This document shows, in pieces, positions 47,061 to 57,480 of a DNA stretch of 64,000 nt. The number at the start of each line of letters is the position of its first letter. Position 1 is the first letter of the stretch. The stretch is from Corythucha ciliata (taxonomy: Eukaryota > Arthropoda > Insecta > Hemiptera > Tingidae). The DNA is taken from contig CM075942.1 of NCBI GenBank assembly GCA_038030265.1, positions 64,422,926-64,486,925 on the forward strand. The letters are read 5' to 3'. A program made the translations under genes and the position numbers. The notes beneath the pieces were generated by a model, which saw only the letters and a program-made list of their open reading frames with translations, ran no database searches and was not told the DNA's origin.

Positions 47061-47469
47061 ATTTGTGTAAACTTGTTTGCCAGTAAACCAACTTTACTGG
47101 GTGGCATTTCAGTAACCGATTGCGCCGATTTTTGGCGCCGTTTTTAGCTAGTTTCACTCAATAAAAAGTAATTTTCCAGATTTCGCTCACTAAAAAACCC
47201 CAATTTTGAGGGTTAAAATCACAGTGCTAGCCGTGGTACATAAGAACTTGCCCAACACCACTGCGCTGAGTTCACTTCATTCGGCGACGGACATATTTTT
47301 GCCAAACTAATAGTTCACGTTACGTTGAATGTTGTTGTTTTTTTTCACTTTTCCGGCCTTTGGGTTATCTTAATTTTCAGATTTTTCAATTATATCAGAG
47401 ATTTTGACCATTGAAAACTGTGTCTGTCTAGCAACTGTGTGACGTGTGGTATATTTCTGGGGGAGGGGA
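47061..47469. other. Unique segment inside repeat family, no gene seen
   Basis: Non-coding. It includes a short family C-like part (TCACTCAATAAAAAGTAATT, AAAACCCCAATTTTG) and ends at the CAGGCGCGGATCCAG terminus. Confidence 0.4.
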
Positions 47470-47524
47470 CCGGATTGAGTCATAATATGGCCCCCTCCTT
47501 GAGCTGACTCTGGATCCGCGCCTG
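47470..47524 (-). mobile_element. Inverted CAGGCGCGGATCCAG terminus
   Basis: The reverse complement starts CAGGCGCGGATCCAGAGTC and goes on GGAGGGGGCCATATTATGAC, matching 24516-24570 almost base for base. Confidence 0.6.
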
Positions 47525-47529
47525 CCCCG

Positions 47530-47760
47530 CATGGGCAATGGTTTTTTCAATTTTTGTTATGGATTAGCAATTTCTCTCAGTTTTAGCCCCAAAATATCCT
47601 TCAGAAGCTATGGATTGGCGTTTTCTCAATTTTAGCCGCGAATAAGTGGGTTTTTTCACTTGTATAGCTTTTTTATTGCGTAGTTTCCTAATTTTAGCCG
47701 CGGGCTTTGCCCCAAAACAGCACTTCAGCGTTTTTTTTACTTTTTTTTTTTTTTTGTACA
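47530..47760 (+). repeat. Family A remnant, plus orientation
   Basis: Units including TTTTAGCCGCGAATAAGTG, and the variant module CCTTCAGAAGCTATGG. Confidence 0.65.
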
Positions 47761-48240
47761 TTCAAGCCGCAGAATTGCCTCTATCTATCTGGTCATATCT
47801 GGTCAATATGGTCTGAAAGTTACACCGAGAAACCCCGAATGAGCGCTTTTTCCAAACTTTTTGAGGCCTACTGGCCCCACCATCGGCCTTCTCAATTTTA
47901 TCTGCCTACGGATCTAAAGAAACTTTGGAATCAGCGTATTTTCTCTATTTTAGCCGGGAATTCACCTTCAAAAGGCGTGAATTTTCTCAATTTGAACCAA
48001 CAGCGCTTCCGTGGGCTCAATAGAATATTTAGCTACACTAATTTGCTGATCACCATTAACGTTCTATTAGCTCCATAGGTCAGATAGTATGAAAATCTTT
48101 CGAAAGGAGCAAAATCGCTGTCAATCGTATACCAAAACGCCTTTTCACATACCCAAATCAATTAACATAGAACTTATAAATCCTTATTTTTCCATATTCA
48201 AGCATTTCGGGGGCCCCCTGTGCCCCGGGGTCCTCTCAAG
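47761..48240. other. Diverged A-like DNA, no gene recognised
   Basis: Open for 123 codons on the plus strand (47707-48078), but the frame starts in an A-family unit and has no domain features. Confidence 0.35.
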
Positions 48241-48490
48241 AATCAATGAATTAACGTTTTCTGAATTTGCGGATAAGTGCACCATCTCAATTGTATGCCG
48301 CGATTGAGCGTTTTTCTCAATTTCAGCCACGAAATTACGCTTTTTCTTAATTTAAGTCGCGAATTAGCGCTATTTCTAAATTTCATCCGTGAATCATCAG
48401 CGCTTTCGCACAATTTTAGCTGTGAGTGAGGCCTTTTTTTTTTCAATTTTAGCCGCAAATGTTTCTTTATTTCACCCGTGAATTATAGAG
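48241..48490 (+). repeat. Family A remnant, plus orientation
   Basis: About seven units, e.g. TTTAAGTCGCGAATTAGCGC. Confidence 0.7.
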
Positions 48491-48888
48491 TTATGATTGA
48501 AACAAAGTTCAAGTGGAAAAACTTACTATCCAAAGGAATTAAGAAGACCCTACACAAAGTTTTTCAGATAAAGGATTTGTGCCCTTCTTGCATGGAATCC
48601 ACTGTACTATCAATACGTATTACATGAACCTTGTTTTTTCTTTCTGATTTGCTTCCCACAAGTGTCAACCCCTACACTTCGGAACACCCGCGTCGCTTGA
48701 ACTTAAAAAATGACACAAAGGAAAACGTCAAATGAGATCTGATTTTATAAAAGTGGCCGACATTTTTTGATGGATCCAACTTCCTCCAGGCCGAACGGAG
48801 GAAAGTGTGTTTCGACGGCGGGACGCCTTTCTTCCTCCTCCACGGCGACTACTTTAACATTGACGAATGATGATACAGTTCAACTTAC

Positions 48889-48958
48889 ATCAATCTTGAC
48901 TATCATTAAATTAATTGAGAATAATGAGATGTTATCGGTGATTCGTGCTTTTGTCATC
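48889..48958 (-). CDS. Short exon of unidentified gene
   Basis: A 70-bp exon. The acceptor is TTTCTCCCCTCAG, an excellent pyrimidine tract, and the donor is GAT followed by GTAAGT. The only open frame starts after one base and encodes 23 residues (MTKARITDNISLFSINLMIV then KID). It joins in phase to the exons at 49255 and 36434; the intron to the latter is about 12.4 kb. The Met is internal rather than a start, because the upstream exon is in phase. Confidence 0.72.
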
Positions 48959-49254
48959 CTGAGGGGAGAAATCTTTTAAGGATATCAAGTTATTTTAATC
49001 GTTCTCAAACAGCAATCCTTAAACTTTTATATAACAGTCTGTTCTTTTGTCAGAATTCGTGTTGTGTCCAGTTCACCCCTGTTGCTGGATATTTTGCCAA
49101 GGAATTAGACTCTTTCTTCGTGGTCTTTTTTTTCTCGTGAAAGTTTGATTTTTTGTCGTGATAGCGGCATCAGCAAGGAAAAAAAAAAACAACACAAATC
49201 TTAACATGCTGATTCTATCTAAATCATAAAAATACGTTTACACTATTTGAAAAC

Positions 49255-49432
49255 CTTGAGTTCTTAAGGGACCGTGTATTATACACAAAACTCAGCAGAT
49301 GCCAAGGGTCCACCAACGTTTCACTTAAGTACGTGATGAAATAAGAGTTTTTTTCTACCAAGTCGTCGGCCTCTAGGAAGTTTCGCAACAGCTCTTTCTG
49401 ATTGACCATTGAGCGAGAAAAATTAACCGTTT
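49255..49432 (-). CDS. Exon of unidentified gene
   Basis: A 178-bp exon encoding about 59 residues (KELLRNFLEADDLVEKNSYF, ITYLSETLVDPWHLLSF). The composition is protein-like and unlike the surrounding frames. The donor AAG followed by GTTTTC is weak. The acceptor CTACTCAAG was chosen because it gives the two bases needed by the exon at 51047; an alternative AATCAG acceptor 22 bases further on would break phase. No family is recognised. Confidence 0.6.
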
Positions 49433-51046
49433 CTTGAGTAGACTTCAGTCATCAGAAATACGAAAAAAACAAAGGAGAAATTATAAATTTTGAGATTAAT
49501 TTCGATTAATGAGCTCGTCTGTTTTTTCGACGTGACTCCTTCCGCATCAAAAAAACAAAAAAAAACAGTCATTTTCCTCCAATGGCGAACGAATGACGTC
49601 CCTTTTCTCCCCCTTTCGCTTTCACCTTTTGTTGCTCATCTTCCCTTTTTCCTTCTCGCGAAGATCATCATCAATCAAAAATGTAGCTATAACAGAATCT
49701 CTCTTAATCCTTTGAATTTTCTAGTATTGATCGTTATCAAATCCTCGCTTGTTTACCTATGCAAAATAAAATAAACCCAACTTTCTATTTCGTGTCCAGT
49801 TTCCTTTCTTTTAAAAAAAAATGAATTGCCGAAGAAAAATACTTTGTTGGGTGGGAAACTAATCTTTGTCGGTTTTCTGACACACTTATGGAAAGTATAG
49901 AAAACCCTACTTTGAAAATAAACAAGGAAGCGTCCATTTTAATGGATAGTACGCGGGCTTTAAAAAGTAAAAGGTCGAGTCCGTGTTCACTGTTAATTAT
50001 TGAAAACGACTAATGAGCGAGAGACTCTTCGTATTAGGGGGTTCAGGGGTATAGATAAACTGTTGAATGTCGCGCCTCTATGCAGGCGTTAAAACTTAAA
50101 ACTAATAGGTTTTTCCTCGGGCTGTTAAGTTCCTGCGTCGTCCATCTTAAAGTAAGTACCTGAAACAAAAAGGTGAAATTATTGGAAACAAAATAGACAT
50201 ATTTTGACTTAATGATTCAAACTAATAGAAGGAAATAAACGTAAAAGTCTTAAGTGATTTATAACTTACTTTCTCAACCTTCGTCAATAAAATCCAGGAG
50301 GGTTTTTCAGTCGGATTTGTGCAAAATTTGTCAATTTGAGAGGGCGTACCAGTTTTTTATTTCTCAATAAGTCCAAAATGAATGAGACAGCTTCCGAAAA
50401 TAAAACGTGGAATAAACTTGGTCCGTCTGGAGATTTAAAATGAATAAAACATCAACAGATGCGATTGGTTCCTGTCTAAATATAAAAGTTTACCGCTTCC
50501 TCTTTATCACTGTGTTACACGGAACTAGAGAAACCACTTGAAACATAGTTGCCTATTTCGTGAATTCGTCTCTACCCTTTATATGCCTAATTCACGAAAT
50601 TGGCAACAAAATGCACCGCGAATCACACGGATGAGGCCTGAAACGAAGTTAGCACAAGTCGGGTCTTGTGCTACAAAGGAAATGTATGTTCCGTTTATAG
50701 TTAGGAGCAAATTGTAAACCGTGACTTAAGGCAATAAAAATAGCATTTTACATGTACATATTTAATTTTAATGTTGGAAGATACTGAAAAGAGTCAAGGG
50801 CATTGAAAAAAAAAAAAATGTTTACGTTCAGAAAGAAAAAACAAAAGAGAAGAAACATAGAAAAATTGCATTGGGTGTTGAGCTATTAAAGGCGAAAGGT
50901 GGACTAAAGCTTTGTTAGCGTCTAGCGGAATAAACGGTGCTCGGAAATAGGTTTTTTGTACATTAAAAGGACGTGATGATGTGCTTTATCGCTGTTTTGC
51001 CCCCCCCCCCCACCACTAATATGTATAGCTCCCTGATGATTATCAC
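49433..51046. other. Intron DNA, no gene recognised
   Basis: Unique AT-rich DNA. A hairpin-capable pair lies at about 50550-50605 (TATTTCGTGAATT and AATTCACGAAATTGGC), and a C run at 50999-51010. Confidence 0.45.
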
Positions 51047-51226
51047 CTGCACCAATCTCTTCAAACAGTTCGATTATTCTTCTGTCCTTATGGGCCCGGT
51101 CTTGAAAGGAATTCGATGCCAAACGGTCAACTTGGACAAACAGTGAAATGGGAGATTTTTCTGCTGGCAACATCGCACTCGCGTTTATTAAAATCGAACC
51201 ACAATTTTTGAGCAGTTTAAAGGTCA
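51047..51226 (-). CDS. Exon of unidentified gene
   Basis: A 180-bp exon. The acceptor is CCCACTACAG and the donor GGTGCAG followed by GTGATA. It encodes 59 full codons (TFKLLKNCGSILINASAMLP, SISLFVQVDRLAS-like and DRRIIELFEEIGA segments). It starts two bases before a codon, matching the upstream exon at 55791, and ends one base into a codon. The sequence looks like a mixed alpha/beta folded domain, but I cannot place it. Confidence 0.72.
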
Positions 51227-51399
51227 CTGTAGTGGGCCAGTCAGTAGTGCCATGGCGGAAACTGGCAGCGTGGGTCCGCTGGTGACACGTAAAGTCACGT
51301 CCCGTGCAAATCGAAACACTTTGAAAGCATTATTCTAAAAAACCTCCAAGTCTTCCGGCGGTGATTTCAGCGTGCATTATGACATACTTCTTAAAAAAG

Positions 51400-51950
51400 G
51401 ACGGGAACCACGTATATCTTGGGTTTTCTCGACATGCGGGCCCAAAAGCGGAAGAAAGCAGTCAAACTCCGAAATTTGGCGTTTTGAAAGATCCAAGCCC
51501 GTGAATTTGTTTCTTCAAATCCTTTAAATTGGGGTTTAGAATGGTCCAAACCCGTAAAATTTGGCCTTTAGGCGATTCAAGCTTCAAAATAGACATCGAA
51601 CCCGCGAAATTGCTTTTCATTAACGAGCAAGAGGAACGCTCGAAATCGGGGGTTTTGAAGTGCCAAAATTACGGAATTTGTTTCCTGAAAGAGACAAACC
51701 AAGCTAAGGGAACGAAATTCTCTTAATTTTGGTGTTTCAGCGGGAAAGTTTGGGCTTGGGAAGAACAAAACTCCAAAATTTGATGTTTTCTTAAAAAAAA
51801 TGAGTCAAGTTTTTCTTCGTGGCTTTTTAAAAGAGCCAAATTCTCGCAATCATGTTTACGATGAGACAAACCCGCGAAATTTAATTTCTGGAAGATCCAG
51901 GCACTGAAATGATTTTTGAAGAAGCGAAATTCTCTAAATTGTTAAGGGGG
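51400..51950 (+). repeat. Family C array
   Basis: Units such as GATCCAAGCCCGTGAATTTG and GACAAACCCGCGAAATTTAA. It ends in a G run at 51943-51953. Confidence 0.7.
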
Positions 51951-52084
51951 GGGGGTTAAGCGAAATAAGCCAGTGATGAGATTTCTCGATTGAGCCAAAG
52001 CTGCTATAGTTAGCTTTGTGATCGTTCGTCCAAAAATGTTGCACCTAAGCAGCTGAAAATTGTTGAACCCCGCCCTGGATACTA

Positions 52085-52800
52085 ATTCTAGGACGGTGAA
52101 AACTGTGGTTGGACCATTGCTGTGGTTGGACCTTGGCTGTAGTTGGATCTGAGCTGTGGTTGGACCATTGCTGTGGTTGGAGCCTTGATGTGGTTGGACC
52201 TTGATGTGGTTGGACCATTGTTGTGGTTGGAGCCTTTCACTGTGGTTGGAGCCTTGCTGTGGTTGGACCTGAGCTATGATCTCTTTGGTCGGAAAAATTA
52301 TGTGGCTGGAGGTTCCAATTATTTCGTACATTTGTTTTGGTTTGAAATTGGCTGTGGTTGGACCTATGGTGTGGTTGTAGGTGCATTTGCTGTGGTTGGA
52401 GCCTTGCTGTGGTTGGAGCCTTGCTGTGGTTAGAGCTTTGCTGTGGTTGGACCTTTGCTGTGGTTGGACCTATGCTGCGGTTGTAGGTACATTTGCTGTG
52501 GTTGGAGCCTTGCTGTGGTTGGACCTATGCTGTGGTTGGGCCTTCTTTGTGGTTGAAACATTACTGTGTTTGGTGGTTCCAACCATTTGGTGCATTTGCT
52601 GTGGTTTGAAATTGGCTGTGGTTGTACCATTGCTGTGGTTGGACCTTGGCTGTGGTTGGACCTTTGCTGTGGTTGTACCATTGCTGTGGTTGGACCTTTG
52701 CTGTGGTTGGACCTTTGCTGTGGTTGGACCTTTGCTGTGATTGGACCTGTGTTGTGGTTGGGCCTTCGTTGTGATTGAAACATTACTGTCATTGGAGGTT
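52085..52800 (+). repeat. Family D 17-bp array
   Basis: About 40 units of TGCTGTGGTTGGACCTT, some perfect in succession (52690-52740). Open frames on both strands are a by-product of the repeat. Confidence 0.92.
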
Positions 52801-52807
52801 CTAACCG

Positions 52808-53600
52808 TGCAATGCCGGTAGACGGCGTTACTGAAACATCACATAGCTACCTCAGACGACCTAATGTCATATTCGGGACCCCTCTCCAAACTGCTAGAGA
52901 CCATCGCCCGGCTTCAGGATACTCAAACTATGGCGGGGCCCGTAATCAAAGATGGTTCACAAAGACTATGGCAACAGCGCTGGGACACGGGCACTACAGC
53001 TCAACACACCCACAGCCTTCTTCCAACTGTGGCAGGACGACTCCAAGTGAGGTGGTGGCGGCCTTCCTTCGCGGCTTCCCAAATCGTTACTGGCCATGGA
53101 GCCTTCAACAGTCGCTTACACTTTTTTCGCCGACGCGACTCCCCCCTGTGCCCCTGTGGAGAAGTAGTCGACGAGACGACTAGTCGGACTACTCTTCGAA
53201 TGTCACCTGTACAACGACGTCCCCACAGCCACTGGCATTCACAATGGTTTCACCATAAACCACTCGACGGCTCCACGCTTCTCCCAGGCCTGGGCCAACC
53301 GGAGAAAACATCTAGAATCCTGGCGGCCCGCACACATTCTCCCGCTCACGATCAAGGTCACGAATCTCCTCGAGACTCGTCATGAGAGCCCCCCCCCCCT
53401 CAATACCAAACAACGGAGCGGGGACATCCGCTCTTCTCAGAGCGCCATCCGACCACCTACAGCACCTCTGTAAAACGCCCACCTTCACGGGGTCAACGCT
53501 GAGTCTTACACGTGTCGGGCCATCCCACGTCGTACGGAGATTGTCGCCTTCTCACAATGGGAAAGAGTCACATTAATGACCTAACCCATTATAGTCCCAC
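52808..53600 (+). mobile_element. LINE 3' fragment inserted in family D array
   Basis: GC-rich (unlike its flanks) C-terminal part of an R1/I-type LINE. It shows WQQRWDTGTTAQHTHSLLP, GRLQVRWWRPSF, the zinc-finger-like TGHGAFNSRLHFF and SPLCPCGEVVDETT, then after a frame change near 53190 LFECHLYND and SQAWANRRKHLESW. This region follows RT and RNase H in these elements and helps RNA or target binding. CTAACCG flanks it at 52801-52807 and 53601-53607, a likely 7-bp target duplication. A C run at 53388-53397 lies in the 3' part. It is 5'-truncated and dead. Confidence 0.82.
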
Positions 53601-53607
53601 CTAACCG

Positions 53608-53785
53608 GGTTGGTTCTGTGGTTGAACCTTGCCTGCTGTGGTTGGACCTTCACTGTGCTTTGGATGTGAGCTATGATTCAACCAATTCCGTGGTTGGAGC
53701 CTTGCTGTGCTCGAAACTTTGCTGTGAACGGATCTTTACTTCGGTATATTAGGCCTTTTTGCTGCGGTTGGGACTTCTTTGTGGT
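53608..53785 (+). repeat. Family D array, continued
   Basis: Remaining diverged units right of the LINE insertion (TGCTGTGGTTGGACC). Confidence 0.75.
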
Positions 53786-53865
53786 TGAAGGCAGGGCCGT
53801 CTTTAGGCGAGGGTCAGACGAGCCTGGACCCTTTGCTCCGCGTCTAGGGGGGGGGGGGCCCGGGA
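53786..53865 (+). mobile_element. Transposon-like terminus CAGGGCCGTCTTTAGG
   Basis: CAGGGCCGTCTTTAGGCG is of a form common at animal DNA-transposon ends and is followed by a G run at 53848-53858. No partner was found in the window. Confidence 0.4.
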
Positions 53866-53939
53866 TTCTTCAGATTTTTTTCCCCCAACACGGGAACAAA
53901 GATTTCATCATCAATAGCGCTCAATTATAGCTATAATTG

Positions 53940-54275
53940 AAAAATCTGAAATTCGCTGTTTCCGTAGGGCAACTTCACGACTATAAACGAGACAAAGTGC
54001 TAATTCGCGGCTAAAATGAAGAAAAATCGCTCGTTCACAGCCAAAATACATAAAATTCACGGTTTCGAACAGCCACATGCTATACCTGCTTTGTGGCTGT
54101 GATAAAGTGCTAATTCTTGTCTAAAGCGAAGGAAATTGTAAATTCGTGGCTAAAAAGCGCTCATTCACAGAGAAAGCTGCCAATTCGCGAATAAAATTAG
54201 GGAAAATCGCTAATTCGCGACTAAAATTGAGGGAAATAAACGCTCATTCTTGGCTAAAAGCAGAAAAATAGCTGT
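53940..54275 (-). repeat. Family A array, minus orientation
   Basis: About ten units of GCTAATTCGCGGCTAAAA. Just downstream at 54286 is CAGGGGCGTTGTCAACC, another terminus-like motif. Confidence 0.8.
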
Positions 54276-54425
54276 TTCAAGGCAGGGGCGTTGTCAACCT
54301 TTGATCTAGGAGTGGGCAGCTTCACGTGAGCGCAAGTCAGATGCACACCTGATGCATGATCAAATGATCGCATGATGTCAGATACTGAAGGGGGTCGCAC
54401 GAAATTGAGATTTCGACGGAGCTCT

Positions 54426-54459
<34 letters not shown>

Positions 54460-54489
54460 GGGCGTCTGAATTTAAAAAAAAAATTGCAT

Positions 54490-55335
54490 CCGGTAAAATT
54501 GATCATTTCGATGAGCCAACCCTACAATATTGGGTTTTCAACAAACCACAAAACCAATGAAATTTGGTTTACATCAAGCCCAAAACCCACGAAATTTGCT
54601 TTTCAGCAAGCCCAAAACCCACGAAATAGCGGCTTTACTTCTTCAGCGGGAAAGCCCCACGAAATTAACATTTTTGTGAGCCAAGGCGTGCAAAATTGGT
54701 TCTACAGCAAGCAAAAAAATCCCACGAAACGTGCGTTCTAATAAGTCAAATCAGCAATCTTAATGAGCAAAATAATATTTTCGTGTAATCGTAAAAATGC
54801 TTTTATTAGTGTGCTAAAAAACCACCATACTGTGGTTTTGAATGAGGCAACTGCGCGAAATTGATGGTTCATAAAAAATGCACAAAATTTTAGGGGTTTC
54901 AGCGAGTGAAATTTAAGACGTTCTATTTTTTAATTATAAAAACCTCGAGAAATTGGTTTTAAAGGAACAAACAGCCGCGAAATTCGGTTTTCAGCAATAA
55001 AAAAAAAGCGCAAAATTAAGGGTTACCACGAACCACGAAAATTAGCTTGATAGTGAGAAAAATCTTCGAAAAGGCTTTTAGAGCCTGAAATCAGTGAAAA
55101 TAATTTTTCAATTAGTCACAACGACAAAAATTGGGTTTTAGTGCGCAAAAATCGTGAAATTAGTCTCTTTTATTTAAGTCACGCCGTGATATTGTTTTAA
55201 CAGCTACAGAAATAGGCGATATTGTCTTTTTTTTTTTAGTGAGTGAAATAATCCGAGAAATTGGTTTCTTCGTGAGCCAGACTCACAAAATCTGTTGAAA
55301 AATGTTTTTAATAAGGGAATTTCACGAAATCAGTG
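54490..55335 (+). repeat. Family C array
   Basis: About 25 diverged units (AGCCCAAAACCCACGAAATT, GTGAGCCAGACTCACAAAAT). A T run at 54428-54457 precedes it. Confidence 0.75.
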
Positions 55336-55377
55336 GTGACCCTGTATATGATTAGTGCTTTTTGGTAGTGTTATCTG

Positions 55378-55470
55378 GGGGGGGGGGGGGTTAGGCAGCT
55401 GCCCCACTACGACTTCGTTTTCGGTTCTTATTGAGGGAAACTACCCACCCTGTCCTGGGGGTGGGGAAGA
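55378..55470. mobile_element. Transposon end with GGCAGCTGCCCC module
   Basis: A G run, then GGCAGCTGCCCCACTA, a spacer, and CCTGTCCTGGGGG, a diverged copy of the module at 8195-8280. Confidence 0.4.
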
Positions 55471-55790
55471 GGGGTCCCTGGAAAATGTCGCCCGGCGTGT
55501 AATTATCATCTGGCCCATAATTATGTATACGTTGCCACCATCCGTGCCGAGGAAAGTTCAATTTTTTTTTTTACAATGTGTGGATGGTATACCGCTGTAC
55601 GAGTTAACTAAAGAAAAATATTATGTGGAGCTGTCGAGTGAGAGACGGAAGCGGTAAAAAAATGGTTAAGAAAACCGTGAATATTGACACACATTATTGA
55701 CGGCTTATCCAGTAGAAATTAACTGATGGCATTTGATCTTCCGTGAATTTTTCAACTTCTCATCTCTAAAGTGTTATACAAAGCTGACAC
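55471..55790. other. Intron DNA, no gene recognised
   Basis: A plus-strand frame ending at 55657 includes VDGIPLYELTKEKYYVELSS, which looks protein-like, but no acceptor AG follows the T tract there. Confidence 0.35.
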
Positions 55791-55879
55791 CCAAATCTAC
55801 ATTTTGTATACAGTCCGTGGATTGTATCAAAAACTCATAGTACAGAGTTGGACTTTGAGGGGTTTGTACGTCAGGAAAT
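55791..55879 (-). CDS. Probable exon of unidentified gene
   Basis: An 89-bp candidate exon encoding 29 codons (FPDVQTPQSPTLYYEFLIQ, then STDCIQNVDL). The acceptor is AATGAACAG, without a strong pyrimidine tract, and the donor TTTGG followed by GTGTCA, of moderate quality. It was chosen because it supplies exactly the phases needed between the exons at 56277 and 51226, and because the local sequence is open and protein-like. It is the least certain of the internal exons, and borders may be off. Confidence 0.45.
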
Positions 55880-56276
55880 CTGTTCATTACGCAAATTGTT
55901 TATACGACGGTACAATTTTATAGAACTGTTCAATTTCGAACTTTGCACGTATAACACAATATGTGCATCCCTTTTGCTTCCCCCTAGTTTCGACCCTGCA
56001 AGACGTTTTTAAAGCTTTTTTTTTTTTTTTGCTTTATTCTCAGTCCAGCGTTCATCTATCGTATAAAAAGCTATAAATTGATTATGCTTGAATACGATTT
56101 ATCTATTCTTACAACTCTTCATGTTGTTTATAAACATTCAAAACATGAAGAGCAAGCCGGATGCCCCCCAGGGGTCACTTATCTGTAGAAAAAATTCTTA
56201 AAGAATGATAATTTTTTCCGTGATAAAAAAAACTCTCGGAAAAAAATTCTGAGAAAGTAAAAAAAAAAAATTTTAC

Positions 56277-56426
56277 GAACAATATTTAGCATCCTTGGTG
56301 TAAATACGGAGGCGACCAATACAGGTTTTACCCAAACGAAGCTGACCCGTTTGAAAGGATTCGCAAGACATCCCTCCGTGTAAAAATGGAAAAGTTTTTA
56401 ATGTAAAAATTACGTAGGCTTGTGCA
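56277..56426 (-). CDS. Exon of unidentified gene
   Basis: A 150-bp exon with a strong acceptor (TTTTTTTCTTTGCCACCACAG on the minus strand) and donor TTGTTC followed by GTAAAA. It encodes AQAYVIFTLKTFPFLHGGMS, CESFQTGQLRLGKTCIGRLR and IYTKDAKYC. The Cys and Gly content suggests a structured domain. It begins one base before a codon and ends two bases into one. No family is recognised. Confidence 0.7.
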
Positions 56427-56955
56427 CTGTGGTGGCAAAGAAAAAAATATTCGAAAGAGTTTCTCATAGAAAATGGGAATAAATATTCAAGTTACCGCAA
56501 CAAGAGATAAAATTGTACGAAAGGAGGCAGAGGTATGCTTGTTGGAAACTAGTTAGGTGGTGTACTTTTTTTTTTAATGAACAAGTACCTAAATTGTGTA
56601 GAAGAAAGGATCATTAACTTCATTTTTTTTTTAGCCCTCCGGTGTCGTTCTCTTCTCACCTGAAAAAGTCCTAGCGACAAAAGCTTTTGAATAATTTATC
56701 TGGAAGAGTGGTTCGTGTGTAAGGGACCAGGCTCATGAAAAAGGTGTGTGTGTGTGGGGGTGGGGGGGGGGATGGATATTGTTGGATGAGCCCGTCATGA
56801 CGCTAATAGCCCTGGACCCTAGGGACAATGAGAATCTTCTCTCTTTCATCCTCACCAGTTCATCATGAAACAAATTATATCGGAACCTGAAAGAGTTCCG
56901 ACGGTCCTGGAGGGATTATATATAAATATATATAAAGTGTAAATCTTATGCGTAC

Positions 56956-57005
56956 CACGTGGTGTCTTTGGTACATAAGGCTTTGTTAATGCAAACGCGA
57001 TCCAC
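56956..57005 (-). CDS. Possible exon of unidentified gene (first seen)
   Basis: A 50-bp candidate. The acceptor is CTACTATCTCTAG and the donor CACGTG followed by GTACGC. In phase 0 it reads VDRVCINKALCTKDTT and leaves TG to be completed by the exon at 56426. It is short, so chance cannot be excluded. Further 5' exons must lie to the right or beyond the window. Confidence 0.4.
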
Positions 57006-57480
57006 CTAGAGATAGTAGTAGCGATAAGGTTTATCATTACGGAAGCGTACTCATTATAACGTATATAGACCATATATTTTACAATACCTCGACGGTTGTA
57101 ACACAAAAAGGAGGACAAACGTTTTGTGAACGGCTCACTAAAAATAAAAAGTGTTTTCTCTCATTCTTTTTATCCCGCCCTTTTGTATCACGAATTAATG
57201 ATCGACTTCCGGGTAAAATAGTCGTGGGTGAGCGGGTGAGAAGCTACTCCCTTCTCGTTTCCGGTGCAATAGGCTTTTCGAGACTCATCCTTGCCTTATA
57301 TTTCTTTTTTGAAGAGCTATAGGCAAGCCTGGGCCATTGAAAATCACATGAGGGGGCTCAAACAGGGCACAATATTTATAATTTGGTCACTTGATAACAT
57401 AAGACTTACAATATTGCATCAATTGTTACCTGAATTACTACATCATCGATAGTGATGTTTAAATGTTATAACATTATAGC
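57006..57480. other. Intron or upstream DNA, no gene recognised
   Basis: Unique DNA up to the left end of the long-TIR element. Confidence 0.4.

Larger units (their letters stand above)
8434..57005 (-). other. Unidentified spliced gene, minus strand (gene span seen)
   Basis: Nine putative exons on the minus strand join with matching codon phase throughout: 57005-56956 (0 to 2), 56426-56277 (2 to 2), 55879-55791 (2 to 1), 51226-51047 (1 to 1), 49432-49255 (1 to 2), 48958-48889 (2 to 0), 36434-36028 (0 to 2), 23767-23619 (2 to 1), 8517-8434 (1 to 1). Together they give about 1,357 coding bases with no internal stop. The introns contain almost all of the repeats and transposons. The product is not one I recognise. 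The early part is Cys-containing, the middle is an ordinary folded-looking sequence, and a Ser/Thr/Gly-rich acidic linker follows. The first and last exons were not found. Phase agreement across eight junctions is the main support; no transcript evidence is available. Confidence 0.6.

Noticed and set aside
52143..52792. Several 70-120 codon frames rich in Trp, Leu and Gly
   Set aside because: They are translations of the stop-free 17-bp family D unit in different frames and on both strands.
55540..55657. Protein-like plus-strand frame VDGIPLYELTKEKYYVEL
   Set aside because: No acceptor AG after the T tract and no partner exon; probably chance.
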